Shown: piece by piece, positions 8,132 through 16,887 of the stretch | Position numbering within the stretch: position 1 is the stretch's first letter | Layout of the letters: each line of letters opens with the position of its first letter | Virus record (IMG/VR): IMGVR_UViG_3300037189_011323 | Location: 53,101 to 117,100 of that record | Strand: one strand, 5' to 3' | DNA: 64,000 nt | Source: a virus | Notes under the pieces: model-generated | The model's input: the letters and a program-made list of their open reading frames with translations, nothing else | Database searches by the model: none | Told to the model about the DNA's origin: nothing | Position numbers and translations under genes: made by a program

Positions 8132-9659
8132 TATAGTTTGGTATGATTACAGCGATGGTGATATTCAACATTTAATTGCGAAAGCTAAACAAAGTAGCAA
8201 AACAGAATATGTTTGGCTTGCACATCGTCAACTAGATTATGTAAACTTTAATTTTCGTTGGATGCCTAACCGTCATCAACTACAATACAAACACGCTTGG
8301 CCAAGTCATAACAATGCAGAACATTATACTACATGGCTTATACCTGTTTATAATGATAGCGGAATAGTGCATCATGATCAACTCGTACCAACGATTGATA
8401 CAAAATATTATGATACATGTTTGTTGAATACAAATAGTTTTGATAATGCACATACGGTAGATTTTCAAGTTCGTTTAATAACTACCATGCAAACTGCAAT
8501 TGATACCGCAGTTAAAAAATCAACCAAACCTTGGTTGTGGATTATTGCGGATTGTTGTGAGTATGATGGGTTTGATTTTAATTGGTTACCAAATAATCAT
8601 GAGATGAATTATATTCACTGCTGGCCAAGTGGAACATGTGAAAAGGGTGATACATTTTTAATTAATGTTGATGCTTATAAACGAGGTGAACGCAATTATA
8701 ATTTTAATCATGAACCTATCAAACGTAAACGTTGGCCAAGTACAAAGGTTACGCATGATAGTTTGGTACAGGAACTTAATGCAACTCCTAGACTAAATGC
8801 AATTTACACCGTATATTCTTATGTTGGATTTATAGATTATCCAGATGTTTGTCTGTGGGAAAAACGACCTGTGGTTAGTTTAAATCGTAGCAATAGCAGT
8901 TGTCTTGTTCCACGTGATTGTGTTGTAAAAAAAGAAATATACGAATATCCATATCTTATACGTGAAACAAGTTATGGATTTGATCTTGCAATCGATGTTA
9001 TTTTTATTGAGAATGGTGAAAGTTGTGCAAAAGAAAATTATGAAAGATTGAAAAAGTTAGAACCATTGACAAAATACTGTGCTGGTGTAAATGGCAGATT
9101 AGCTGCATATAAAAATGCTGCAAACCAAAGTAACAGTGATTGGTTCATTGCTGTGTTTGCAAAGTGTCATGTGAAAGACAATTTTGACGATTTTGATTGG
9201 CAACCAGATTTTTGGCAAGAACCTAAACATTATATTTTTTATAATCACAATCGTAATAATAATTTGACATATGGACACATGGCACCTATTGCCTACAATA
9301 CAAAACTAATTTTACAAAATACGGGTGGTCTTGATATGACATTGGCGCAAATGCACACCACCGTGCCAATTTGTATAAGTGAAACCTATATTGAAGATGA
9401 TCCATGGTTGACATGGCGAACTGCGTTTCGTGAGGTAATTAAACTACTTCATTATAGTAAGAATAATCCAAGCGTTGAAAATGAATATCGACTATGGTCA
9501 TGGAAAAATATAACAAATGGAAATGATGCTATTTGGCAACAGCGTGGTGTTAAAGATGCAGAAGATTATTATAAAATGTGTGGCGACAATGAAGATGCAC
9601 TAATGTTGACAAGTGAATGGGATTGGTTGCAGGCACATTATTCATCTTTACAAAGATGA
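8124..9659 (+). CDS. Glycosyltransferase-like phage protein
   Basis: The protein has 511 residues. Three internal segments resemble one another: VWLAHRQLDYVNFNFRWMPN, WLWIIADCCEYDGFDFNWLP and WFIAVFAKCHVKDNFDDFDW. Each predicts a beta strand followed by an acidic loop and a W/Y-rich stretch, so this looks like three repeats. The last is preceded by GVNGRLAAYKNAANQS, a pattern seen in GT-A-like phage proteins. The C-terminal TWRTAFREVIKL segment is shared with the protein at 1-573. It is the last gene of the plus-strand block, and its end overlaps the opposing aminotransferase gene by 12 bases. Glycosyl transfer is inferred, not shown. Confidence 0.55.
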   Translation: MFDIVWYDYSDGDIQHLIAKAKQSSKTEYVWLAHRQLDYVNFNFRWMPNRHQLQYKHAWPSHNNAEHYTTWLIPVYNDSGIVHHDQLVPTIDTKYYDTCLLNTNSFDNAHTVDFQVRLITTMQTAIDTAVKKSTKPWLWIIADCCEYDGFDFNWLPNNHEMNYIHCWPSGTCEKGDTFLINVDAYKRGERNYNFNHEPIKRKRWPSTKVTHDSLVQELNATPRLNAIYTVYSYVGFIDYPDVCLWEKRPVVSLNRSNSSCLVPRDCVVKKEIYEYPYLIRETSYGFDLAIDVIFIENGESCAKENYERLKKLEPLTKYCAGVNGRLAAYKNAANQSNSDWFIAVFAKCHVKDNFDDFDWQPDFWQEPKHYIFYNHNRNNNLTYGHMAPIAYNTKLILQNTGGLDMTLAQMHTTVPICISETYIEDDPWLTWRTAFREVIKLLHYSKNNPSVENEYRLWSWKNITNGNDAIWQQRGVKDAEDYYKMCGDNEDALMLTSEWDWLQAHYSSLQR

Positions 9660-10748
9660 AATTACAGTTTGAATAATATAATCAACTTGTTCATCAGTAA
9701 GATGTGTATGACTTGGCAAACTAATTATTTTACCAGATAAAGATTCACTTTTAACACACTGATGTTGATTCCACTGTTTAGCAAATTTTTGAGTATGCAA
9801 TGGATGTTTATAATGACTGCTATAATTTATTTTTGCATTTTTTAAGTAATTGCATGTTTTTTCATAATCGTTGGTTACAATTGGCATAACATACCAATTA
9901 TAGAGATTTTGAAATGCAAATTTTGGAATTTTAATTTGATTGTGATTTGAAAATGCTTCACAATATTTTTTAATTATTTGGACTTTTCTTGTGAAAATTT
10001 TTTCATAATTTTTAATATTTGCTGTAATAAGTGCAGCTTGTATACTTGTTATTCTGGATGTAAATCCAACATTATCAATATTACTATCAAAACCATAAAA
10101 AGATTTACCATTTGAGCAAATTGAATCTAATAATAATGTATCAATTTTGTTAGTGATGATTGCACCACCACCGCCAGCACCCCCAAAATTTTTGTAAGGA
10201 TTAAAACTTATACAAATAGCATCTGCTATAGTTTGATCATAATCTTTTGTTGTTATACTAAAACTCTGTGCAGCATCAATGATAAGTTTTAAATTTCTCT
10301 CGTCACACCATTTCTTTAAATTATAAATGTCACAACCTTGACCATATAAATCAACGACTAAAACAGCACTTACTTCATTAGCATACAAATTATAAACACG
10401 AGTAAGATCATTTAAATCTAACAACCAACTGTCATCAATATCAACAAATGTTGGAATACAATTAGCATTTAAAACAGACTGCGCAGTAGCTGCATATGTC
10501 ATTGTTGGTATTAATATTCTTGAATCTTTTGGAAGATTTAACGATAAGATACCTGCATGTAATGCGGCCGTGCATGTGCTTGTTAATTGCACACTTGCAT
10601 TATTATATAAATTACTAATAAATTTTTTTAATTCAATCTCATGTTGACCACGATAAACTTCACCGTATTCTAAAGTAAATTTTAAATTTTTTAAAATTTC
10701 TTCATTATTGTCTTGATATTGTAAATCCAAATCCGAAAATTTTATCAT
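9648..10748 (-). CDS. DegT/DnrJ/EryC1/StrS-family PLP-dependent sugar aminotransferase
   Basis: The protein has 366 residues, normal for the family. Family landmarks are STCTAALHAGI (about 57-67), PTMTYAATA (81-89), IIDAAQSFS (156-164) and SFNPYKNFGGAGGGGA, in which K186 is the expected lysine that forms the Schiff base with PLP. These enzymes transfer an amino group to a keto-sugar nucleotide. It overlaps the epimerase gene by 4 bases and is transcribed after it. Together with that gene and the glycosyltransferase-like genes next door it suggests synthesis of an amino sugar. The sugar cannot be named from sequence. Confidence 0.9.
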   Translation of the reverse strand: MIKFSDLDLQYQDNNEEILKNLKFTLEYGEVYRGQHEIELKKFISNLYNNASVQLTSTCTAALHAGILSLNLPKDSRILIPTMTYAATAQSVLNANCIPTFVDIDDSWLLDLNDLTRVYNLYANEVSAVLVVDLYGQGCDIYNLKKWCDERNLKLIIDAAQSFSITTKDYDQTIADAICISFNPYKNFGGAGGGGAIITNKIDTLLLDSICSNGKSFYGFDSNIDNVGFTSRITSIQAALITANIKNYEKIFTRKVQIIKKYCEAFSNHNQIKIPKFAFQNLYNWYVMPIVTNDYEKTCNYLKNAKINYSSHYKHPLHTQKFAKQWNQHQCVKSESLSGKIISLPSHTHLTDEQVDYIIQTVISSL

Positions 10749-11617
10749 AGTAATATTTTTATACCACTTTCTAAATCAACTTTGGGGGTATAACCAAGAT
10801 ATCTAACAGCAGTGCGTGTATCCATTGCACCACGACGAGGCATGTCCTCTGGTAAATCACGACCACAAATAATTTCACTTTCGCTTTGTGTCAATTCAAC
10901 GATAAGTTTAGCCGCATCATACAAACTTACAGCTTGACCATAACTCACATTAGCAATAACTTTGCTTACTGGTGATGTGGCAGCATTAACGATTGCTTGT
11001 GTAATATCACTTACATATGTAAAGTCAAGTTTAGCTAATGGATCATCTACATTAATTGGTTCATTATTTCTAGCTGATAATATCCATTTACTGATTACTC
11101 TGTTAGGATTATCACCAATTCCATATGCAGCCGTTGGTCTTGTGATAACCCAATTCTTTGCAATATCCTGAACTAATCGTTCACATGCAAGTTTAGCTTT
11201 ACCGTAATCATTAATGGGACGAAGTGGATCATCTTCACGAACAGTTCCAACCCAATTTCCATAAACCATGCTACTGCTTATATAAACAAACTTTGCATTT
11301 GGGTATTTGGTTAATAGATATACAGTTGAATTAATAGTGTTTTGCCAAGCATTGCCAATTTCTTTTGCAAAACTTGCTTGGTTAGGATGGCAAGCAAGAT
11401 GAACAATAACATCTACATCTTCTACAATGGTTTGTGCACAATCACAATTTAACCAATCATCATAACCATAATCCATACGACGACCACGATCAAGATATAA
11501 TTGTGTTGTAATAAAACGTAGGTCATCAACAATTGTTACCTTATGTTTTTTATTCTTAAGTGAATTTACAACATGATGACCAATAAACCCAAAACCACCC
11601 GTAACTAAAACGTGCAT
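10745..11617 (-). CDS. NAD-dependent epimerase/dehydratase (extended SDR), nucleotide-sugar type
   Basis: The protein has 290 residues. The N-terminal Rossmann motif VTGGFGFIGHHVV binds NAD(P). The acidic VDD follows the second strand. ISSSMVYG and DYGKAKLACERLV supply the catalytic Ser/Tyr/Lys set of extended short-chain dehydrogenases. Such enzymes act on nucleotide sugars such as UDP-glucose or UDP-glucuronate. At 290 residues it is a little shorter than typical UDP-sugar 4-epimerases. It lies one base after the end of thyA and is coupled to the aminotransferase. Confidence 0.88.
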   Translation of the reverse strand: MHVLVTGGFGFIGHHVVNSLKNKKHKVTIVDDLRFITTQLYLDRGRRMDYGYDDWLNCDCAQTIVEDVDVIVHLACHPNQASFAKEIGNAWQNTINSTVYLLTKYPNAKFVYISSSMVYGNWVGTVREDDPLRPINDYGKAKLACERLVQDIAKNWVITRPTAAYGIGDNPNRVISKWILSARNNEPINVDDPLAKLDFTYVSDITQAIVNAATSPVSKVIANVSYGQAVSLYDAAKLIVELTQSESEIICGRDLPEDMPRRGAMDTRTAVRYLGYTPKVDLESGIKILL

Positions 11618-11618
11618 A

Positions 11619-12509
11619 TTAGACCGCCATATCTGCTTTAATAGTTTGGTGATGAATATAATTCATTAAACGGATATCATCCATTTGCGCTGTCCACACA
11701 TCTTTAACATCACTTAAGTCAAGATGCGGTAATGGAAATGGGCGACGACTCATTTGTTCTTTAACCTGTTCAATATGGTTATTATAAATGTGAACATCAC
11801 CAAATGTCAAGATTAATTCGCCAACTTGTGCCCTAATTGTTTTGGCAATAAGATGCGTTAGCAATGCGTAGCTTGCGATATTAAATGGTACACCCAAAAA
11901 TAAATCAGCACTGCGTTGATACATCTGACAACTTAAAATATTATTACGAATATAAAATTGTGCAAACATATGACAAGGTGGTAATGCCATATCTTTAAGT
12001 TCAGCAGGATTCCATGCTGTCAAAATATGACGACGACCAGTAGGGTCTTTTTTAAGACCATCAATTAATTCTGCAAGCTGGTCAGTTTCACGATAATTTA
12101 TTTTGTTTAGGTTGCTATCTGGTTTAAATGGATTACCAGCTTCGTCTACTGAACGCCAATGTCGCCATTGAACACCATACACACGACCTAAATCACCATC
12201 ATACTTTGCTTTTGGTTTCCAGTATGGTGCTTTTGCATTTGCAGTCCAGATAGTTGTTTTATCTTTATCACGTGTGCCGTGTAGTATTTCTGCAAGACGG
12301 CGTTCATCACCACTGCCCTCAATAAACCAAAGTAGTTCACTTACTACACTCTTCCATGCAAGTTTCTTTGTTGTAACTGCTGGAAATCCTTCTTGTAAAT
12401 TAAAACGTAATTGTTCACCAAAAAGACTAACTGTGCCTACGCCTGTTCTGTCTTCACTTTGGGTGCCATCTAAAATAACTTTTGCACATAAATGATTATA
12501 ATTTTGCAC
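11619..12509 (-). CDS. thyA: Thymidylate synthase (ThyA type)
   Basis: The protein has 296 residues, about 30 more than Escherichia coli ThyA. It makes dTMP from dUMP using methylene-tetrahydrofolate. The dUMP-binding DRTGVGT (20-26), the catalytic cysteine in LPPCHMFAQF (C179), the QRSADLFLGVPFNIASYA stretch and the C-terminal IKADMAV are all present. The extra length is mostly an insert near residues 70-145 of the type seen in several phage and bacterial ThyA proteins. It overlaps the DHFR gene by 14 bases. The pair supplies thymidine for phage DNA and regenerates the folate used. Confidence 0.97.
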   Translation of the reverse strand: MQNYNHLCAKVILDGTQSEDRTGVGTVSLFGEQLRFNLQEGFPAVTTKKLAWKSVVSELLWFIEGSGDERRLAEILHGTRDKDKTTIWTANAKAPYWKPKAKYDGDLGRVYGVQWRHWRSVDEAGNPFKPDSNLNKINYRETDQLAELIDGLKKDPTGRRHILTAWNPAELKDMALPPCHMFAQFYIRNNILSCQMYQRSADLFLGVPFNIASYALLTHLIAKTIRAQVGELILTFGDVHIYNNHIEQVKEQMSRRPFPLPHLDLSDVKDVWTAQMDDIRLMNYIHHQTIKADMAV

Positions 12510-12993
12510 GTTTCCACACCTGAAATAATTTGTCTTTGCCGTAGGTTTCCCAATCCACTTGGAAATTGTGTAACAATTCTACCACATCTACGGCTACATC
12601 ACAATTATAATTATCATCAAAAACTGTAAGATATATTTGTTCAAATAAATGTTTTGTGCTTCTTATAAGTTTTGCACCACCAATTATCCATATATCTTTA
12701 TCAGGATTATTGGCTTTTAATACTGCTAAACTTTGTTCAATAAAATCACCATTAATTACATAATGTGCATCACGAAAATTATCAACAGGTTGATTAGATA
12801 CCACACAACATAGTCTTTCAGGAAGTGGTTTGGGCATTTTTGGATCTAACCATGTGTTACTACCCATAATAACAATATGATTGCGTGTATTGTTACTGAA
12901 CCATTGCATGTCTTGTTTATCATGTGGCCAGGGAAGACTGCCACCCTTGCCTATCCCACCATCACGGTCTACGGCAAATATGGCTTTAATCAT
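12496..12993 (-). CDS. folA: Dihydrofolate reductase
   Basis: The protein has 165 residues, normal for DHFR. It reduces dihydrofolate produced by thymidylate synthase. Landmarks are AVDRDGGIGKGGSLPWPHDKQDM at the N-terminus with the GxLPW substrate loop, IVIMGSNTW, the PLPERLCCVVS segment, and DIWIIGGAKLI, the NADPH-binding GG motif. It overlaps the 3' end of the upstream small gene by 4 bases and the start of thyA by 14. Confidence 0.96.
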   Translation of the reverse strand: MIKAIFAVDRDGGIGKGGSLPWPHDKQDMQWFSNNTRNHIVIMGSNTWLDPKMPKPLPERLCCVVSNQPVDNFRDAHYVINGDFIEQSLAVLKANNPDKDIWIIGGAKLIRSTKHLFEQIYLTVFDDNYNCDVAVDVVELLHNFQVDWETYGKDKLFQVWKRAKL

Positions 12994-13295
12994 AGGTCCA
13001 GTAATTCGTTAGTTTTGGATTCTACTTCTTCTGCAATTGCAGATATATTAAGATGAAAGTCCACACACTCTATTTCTTCATCATGTGCATCAAGATAGCT
13101 TTCAATTACAGTTTCAATTTCTGAATATTCATATCCATTTGCCAACATTGTTGTTACATCAAATGCATGAAGCTGACCATCTTGAAATTTTGCATCTATT
13201 CTTTTAATAAAACGAATGGGAACATCTGATATTTCAACACTTGAAATCAAATGCTCCCATCTGTCAAAAAATTCGTCACTGAAACTATCAGACAC
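12990..13295 (-). CDS. Hypothetical acidic protein
   Basis: A 101-residue acidic protein with no recognised domain. It overlaps DHFR by 4 bases and the upstream gene by 8, which supports it as a real coding region in a tightly packed operon. No signal peptide or transmembrane segment is visible. Confidence 0.7.
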   Translation of the reverse strand: MSDSFSDEFFDRWEHLISSVEISDVPIRFIKRIDAKFQDGQLHAFDVTTMLANGYEYSEIETVIESYLDAHDEEIECVDFHLNISAIAEEVESKTNELLDL

Positions 13296-13980
13296 TGGTC
13301 TTATTCTTAACGGTCTTTGCTGGTGCTTTCTTTGTAGACTTTACAACTACAGGTTTATCACCTTTAAGTTCATTAAGTTGCTTCTGCATGCTTTGCATGG
13401 TCTTCATCATTTCCATTATAAAAGCAGTCATATCTGGTTGTGCTGTTGGTGCTGGTTGAACTACAGGTGCTGGTGCAAGTTTTGCATTTTCTGCCGCAAG
13501 GTCTATGCCAAGGTCTTTAAAACTTGCATTTTCACTTACAAATGCATCTGTCTGTGCAGTCTTTGCTGGATCAGAATAACCTTGTGAATTTTCCATACGC
13601 TCAAGTTTCTTAACAGCATCATCACCTTTACCAACTGTAGATAATAGGTTGTTTAATTCATCAAGACGCATACTGCTCTTGCTGTTTGGTGTTACCATAA
13701 CACTGTTTGCAGCAACACGCTTAAGATAATTTTCTTGACTTAATGCTTGCAACATATTTTGTCCATCGCTCATCATACGGCGTTCAAGAATATCACTGAA
13801 CTCATATGCAGCTTGACCTTCTGTGCTTTCCAAAATCTTCATGACATCATCATGATATTTCTGTGGCATGATATCACTATAAATGACAACTGCCATATGT
13901 GGTTCATCACCACCAATGCTACGCTTGACGATGATAACTTTTTTACTATTGACTTTACCTACGTGTTTAAAAAAACTCAT
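13288..13980 (-). CDS. Hypothetical phage protein with Ala/Pro linker and coiled-coil tail
   Basis: The protein has 230 residues and no recognised function. The N-terminal 60 residues look like a small folded domain. A Pro/Ala/Gln linker (APAPVVQPAPTAQP) follows near residue 170. A short amphipathic helix (TAFIMEMMKTMQSMQKQLN) and a Lys-rich C-terminus come last. That layout, a folded head, flexible linker and basic tail, fits a protein that binds nucleic acid or a larger assembly, but this is inference. It overlaps both neighbours by a few bases. Confidence 0.75.
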   Translation of the reverse strand: MSFFKHVGKVNSKKVIIVKRSIGGDEPHMAVVIYSDIMPQKYHDDVMKILESTEGQAAYEFSDILERRMMSDGQNMLQALSQENYLKRVAANSVMVTPNSKSSMRLDELNNLLSTVGKGDDAVKKLERMENSQGYSDPAKTAQTDAFVSENASFKDLGIDLAAENAKLAPAPVVQPAPTAQPDMTAFIMEMMKTMQSMQKQLNELKGDKPVVVKSTKKAPAKTVKNKTSV

Positions 13981-14186
13981 TGATCCGTTCCTTCGGTTGG
14001 TTGTGCAGCTGGAGTTGCGTTTGCAATAAATGCTTTTACTTTATCATAAACTGCACCAACGGTTGATAACTCTTCTGCTTTAAATGCACCACGTTGTGCA
14101 ACAATCTCTATAATTTGCACCAAAAATGCAATATCATTGATAGTTACACTTGGTGGTGTTTGAACTTCGTTATTTTCGTCGCTCAT
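13977..14186 (-). CDS. Small hypothetical protein
   Basis: A 69-residue protein starting MSDENNEVQTPPSV. I choose the ATG at 14186 because GGAGACTAAA immediately precedes it; an in-frame ATG 12 bases earlier lies inside that ribosome-binding site. It consists of a flexible N-terminus, a helical core (IVAQRGAFKAEELSTVG) and an Ala/Pro-rich tail. It is the first gene after a terminator and a late-promoter-like element. Function unknown. Confidence 0.7.
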   Translation of the reverse strand: MSDENNEVQTPPSVTINDIAFLVQIIEIVAQRGAFKAEELSTVGAVYDKVKAFIANATPAAQPTEGTDQ

Positions 14187-14205
14187 TTTAGTCTCCATTA
14201 TATTA

Positions 14206-14213
14206 TATTTAAT
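14206..14213 (-). promoter_or_regulatory. Late-promoter-like element ATTAAATA
   Basis: The minus strand reads ATTAAATA 19 bases before the start codon at 14186, the same distance as other TAAATA elements in this window. It sits inside an AT-rich palindrome, which weakens the call. Confidence 0.35.
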
Positions 14214-14217
14214 ATAA

Positions 14218-14248
14218 TAAAAAAGGCTCCGAAAATTTTCGGAGCCTT
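14218..14248 (-). terminator. Rho-independent terminator
   Basis: A perfect 26-base palindrome (14223-14248, arms AAGGCTCCGAAAA) is followed on the minus strand by a run of six T residues. It lies just after the metallopeptidase/VWA gene and should end that transcript. Confidence 0.9.
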
Positions 14249-14274
14249 AAAAGATGCCTTATGGATGGATAGGA

Positions 14275-15537
14275 TTAGGCATCTTCGTAGTAAGCACTTA
14301 CACCAAATGGTGGTTCAATGGTCTTGTTATACTTGTTATGGATAATCCAAACAGTATCACAATAGTTTTCATCACCCCAAGAACCAAATGGTTCACCGTC
14401 AGTAAACACAATCAATAGCTTTGGTGAAACATCTTCGTGCTTCATCCAGTTCCAATTCACTTCAAAGTCGGTGCCACCAAAACCTTTAGGTTCATAGTTT
14501 ACAAGGTCATCACCATCAGCAGTGGTATATTCTTGTGGGTTATGGACCTGTGTATCAAAGCACCACACTTTAATCTTGTAATCATCATATGATTGCATAA
14601 TACCGTTGATTTCACCAAAGAAATTATTCAACTGTTCATTGCTGATAGAACCACTGGTATCAATGGCAACACAGACATCAATAGCTTGGTCCTTACGCAT
14701 GTTAGGCAGAACAAAACCATTGCTGAAATGTTTCTTATTAGGAACAGTCCAAGTGTAATCATTCTTAACAGTGGATTGGATTTGTTGTGTAATGAGTTCA
14801 CGCCAGTTGATTTTAGGTTGTGTGAGTTCATTAATCATACGCTTGACATTGCCAGGAACATTGCCAGCGCCAGCAGATTGTGCGGCGGCAAGCATTGCTT
14901 CCTTAAACTCATCCTTAATCTTTTGACGTTCTTCTTGTGAAAGTACGGGACGACCTTTGCCATCCTTCTCACCATCACCTTCGCCGCCACCGCCCTTGCC
15001 ATCCTTGTCAGCATCAAGATGGTCATCAAGCAATTGGTCAAGCAAATCTTCAATGTTGATTTTGGTAGCGTTCTTGATCAAGTCATCATAAACTTGTTCA
15101 AAATTCCATTCATCGTATTTGCGATCATGCAATACGGGAACAACAGTAATTTTTGCACCAAGGTTATACTTAATACAATCAGCATTAACAACATAATCCA
15201 TTGCGATGTTGGCAATGTCACGTTGTTTGCCAATACCACGGTTGATATGGTCATATGCACAATGAAGCAATTCGTGACAAAACAAAAACATCATTTGGTT
15301 TGTAGGCAACTTGAGGATAAAGTCACTGTTGTAATAAAAGTGACGACCGTCAGTTGCGGCAGTGGTCAGCCAGCTATCGGCATTAACCAATTTTAGTCGC
15401 ATGGCAAGATTGCCGAAAAAAGGTTGTTTAAGAACCAGTGCAATACGAGCCTTGAGAATTGCTTGACGTGCGTTGTAATCTACCGTAGCATCAATAGTAT
15501 CGGACAGTTTGCCACCACCCTGTTTAACTTTAGCCAT
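14275..15537 (-). CDS. Metallopeptidase-like/VWA-domain protein (DUF2201-type)
   Basis: The protein has 420 residues from the ATG at 15537, preceded by AGGAGATTAATT. The N-terminal half holds CHELLHCAYDH (H88, E89, H92), the HExxH zinc motif of the putative metallopeptidase domain. A Gly/Lys/Asp linker (about 190-205) follows. The C-terminal half has a von Willebrand A-like fold with the metal-adhesion signature AIDTSGSIS and LLIVFTDGEP. The next gene upstream encodes a MoxR-type AAA+ ATPase, the usual partner of such proteins. MoxR/VWA pairs act as chaperone or cofactor-insertion machines on protein targets; the phage target is unknown. Confidence 0.85.
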   Translation of the reverse strand: MAKVKQGGGKLSDTIDATVDYNARQAILKARIALVLKQPFFGNLAMRLKLVNADSWLTTAATDGRHFYYNSDFILKLPTNQMMFLFCHELLHCAYDHINRGIGKQRDIANIAMDYVVNADCIKYNLGAKITVVPVLHDRKYDEWNFEQVYDDLIKNATKINIEDLLDQLLDDHLDADKDGKGGGGEGDGEKDGKGRPVLSQEERQKIKDEFKEAMLAAAQSAGAGNVPGNVKRMINELTQPKINWRELITQQIQSTVKNDYTWTVPNKKHFSNGFVLPNMRKDQAIDVCVAIDTSGSISNEQLNNFFGEINGIMQSYDDYKIKVWCFDTQVHNPQEYTTADGDDLVNYEPKGFGGTDFEVNWNWMKHEDVSPKLLIVFTDGEPFGSWGDENYCDTVWIIHNKYNKTIEPPFGVSAYYEDA

Positions 15538-15561
15538 AATTAATCTCCTATCCATATATAC

Positions 15562-15589
15562 ATAATACCACAGAATTATATTATGTCAA
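15562..15589 (-). promoter_or_regulatory. Sigma70-like early promoter for the metallopeptidase/VWA gene
   Basis: On the minus strand TTGACA (15589-15584) and TATTAT (15567-15562) are separated by 16 bases. The start codon follows after an AGGAGA ribosome-binding site. It lies directly after a terminator, so the two genes of the MoxR pair can be transcribed separately. Confidence 0.85.
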
Positions 15590-15591
15590 GA

Positions 15592-15630
15592 GAAAAAATA
15601 GGGGGGAAGTGTTGCGGCACTACCCCCCTA
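15592..15630 (-). terminator. Rho-independent terminator after the MoxR gene
   Basis: On the minus strand AGGGGGGTAGTG and CACTTCCCCCCT form a strong stem (15599-15630), followed by TATTTTTT. Confidence 0.85.
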
Positions 15631-15633
15631 ACC

Positions 15634-15703
15634 GTAGGAAAAATCACACTTTTTTCCTACCTTATCTCGCCCTCACTGTGATGGAGAACGATAGGGGCGA
15701 GAT
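15634..15703 (-). other. Two further hairpins between the MoxR stop codon and its terminator
   Basis: One hairpin at 15634-15660 has 10-base arms GTAGGAAAAA/TTTTTCCTAC. Another at 15664-15703 has 9-base arms ATCTCGCCC/GGGCGAGAT enclosing a TCACTGTGA palindrome. Neither has its own T-run. They may protect the 3' end of the transcript from exonucleases, which is inference. Confidence 0.6.
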
Positions 15704-16830
15704 TAATCACGCACTGCCGCAAGGATGAAGTCACCGTTTTTAGCATGATATTCCTTATAGTGCTTCATCTTGCTAGTCTTCATTGGCAACTTGTAGTTAC
15801 GGAGAATAGTAGCAAGCATCATAACTTGTAATTCCGTATCCATGTTGTCAAGGAAGAAGCGGAACACGTTGTCAAGTTCATCGTGCCAAGCGGTATTCTC
15901 GTTGTCTTTCATACGTTCACCACCACGACGATCATAGCTATCCTTGAGTTCATAGCAACATGAAACCGTCAGCGAATACTTTGCACCAATGTCTTTCGCT
16001 TTGAGTTCCTTAACCTTACCGTTAAGAATATCGGTAGGATTAGGCATCTGGCTTGCTACCTTACGATGTGCGGCAAACTTAAGTGCAACACCTTCACCAA
16101 CTGTACCAGACACAAGGTCATTCAGTTCAGTATCTACAAGGTCTTCTTGCAAGAGATCGCTAACAAACGACCACGAACGAGGCGTAGCAAACGATGCACC
16201 ACTTTGGCGAGGATCAAAGTTGAACAAATCATTCTTGTTGCAAGTTACATAAGCAACAACGTCAGGATTGATAGCATTGTTCAATGCCCAATCATTCCAC
16301 GACTCGAAGTCAACACGCAAGTTCAAGTGAACAAAACGGTTGGCAAGTGGCGATGGCATACGATACACAACACCACGGTCAGTGTCACGGTTACCAGCGG
16401 CAACGATAACAACATTGTCAGGAAGTTCATACGTGCCAACACGACGATTAAGAACAAGCTGATAAGCGGCAGCTTGTGTTGCTGGTGCAGCAGAGTTCAT
16501 TTCGTCAAGGAAAAGAACCACAACAGGATACTTGGCAGCTTCTTCTGCTGTAGGCAGATCGGGTGGAGCATTCCACATGGCATTGCCAACGGTTGGGTTG
16601 TAGTAAAGAACACCTTTAAGATCGGAAGGGTCCATAAGTGCAAGACGCAAGTCATACAGCTTGCCGCCCATGCTTTCACAGATATCGGCAACAAGTTCGG
16701 ACTTGCCAATACCAGGTGCGCCCCACAAGAAGATAGGACGTTTACGCTTCATACATACCATAATTTCACGCTTTGCAGAAGCGAGAGTAACGGTGCGCAC
16801 TTCGGAAAGTGCCTCATTTGGTTTAGCCAT
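15703..16830 (-). CDS. MoxR-type AAA+ ATPase
   Basis: The protein has 375 residues. Walker A is GAPGIGKS (37-44) and Walker B is VVLFLDEMNSA (about 108-118). An AAGNRDTDRGVVYRMPSPLANRF segment carries the sensor 1 Asn and arginine-finger region of MoxR/dynein-related ATPases. The neighbouring gene encodes the expected VWA partner. It has its own early promoter and a strong ribosome-binding site (GGAGAATTACA). The pair is likely an early-expressed chaperone-like system acting on a host or phage protein. Confidence 0.88.
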   Translation of the reverse strand: MAKPNEALSEVRTVTLASAKREIMVCMKRKRPIFLWGAPGIGKSELVADICESMGGKLYDLRLALMDPSDLKGVLYYNPTVGNAMWNAPPDLPTAEEAAKYPVVVLFLDEMNSAAPATQAAAYQLVLNRRVGTYELPDNVVIVAAGNRDTDRGVVYRMPSPLANRFVHLNLRVDFESWNDWALNNAINPDVVAYVTCNKNDLFNFDPRQSGASFATPRSWSFVSDLLQEDLVDTELNDLVSGTVGEGVALKFAAHRKVASQMPNPTDILNGKVKELKAKDIGAKYSLTVSCCYELKDSYDRRGGERMKDNENTAWHDELDNVFRFFLDNMDTELQVMMLATILRNYKLPMKTSKMKHYKEYHAKNGDFILAAVRD

Positions 16831-16859
16831 TGTAATTCTCCATCAGTTGACTATAACTC

Positions 16860-16887
16860 AATATAACACATTATTTGTAGTTGTCAA
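16860..16887 (-). promoter_or_regulatory. Sigma70-like early promoter for the MoxR gene
   Basis: TTGACA (16887-16882) and TATATT (16865-16860) on the minus strand, 16-base spacer. The leader then reads TTATAGTCAACTGATGGAGA, nearly identical to the leader after the promoter at 17153-17180. Confidence 0.88.

Noticed and set aside
16066-16866. A 266-codon plus-strand frame opposite the MoxR ATPase gene
   Set aside because: Long enough to be tempting, but the opposite strand encodes an intact MoxR with all motifs, and this frame shows no domain.
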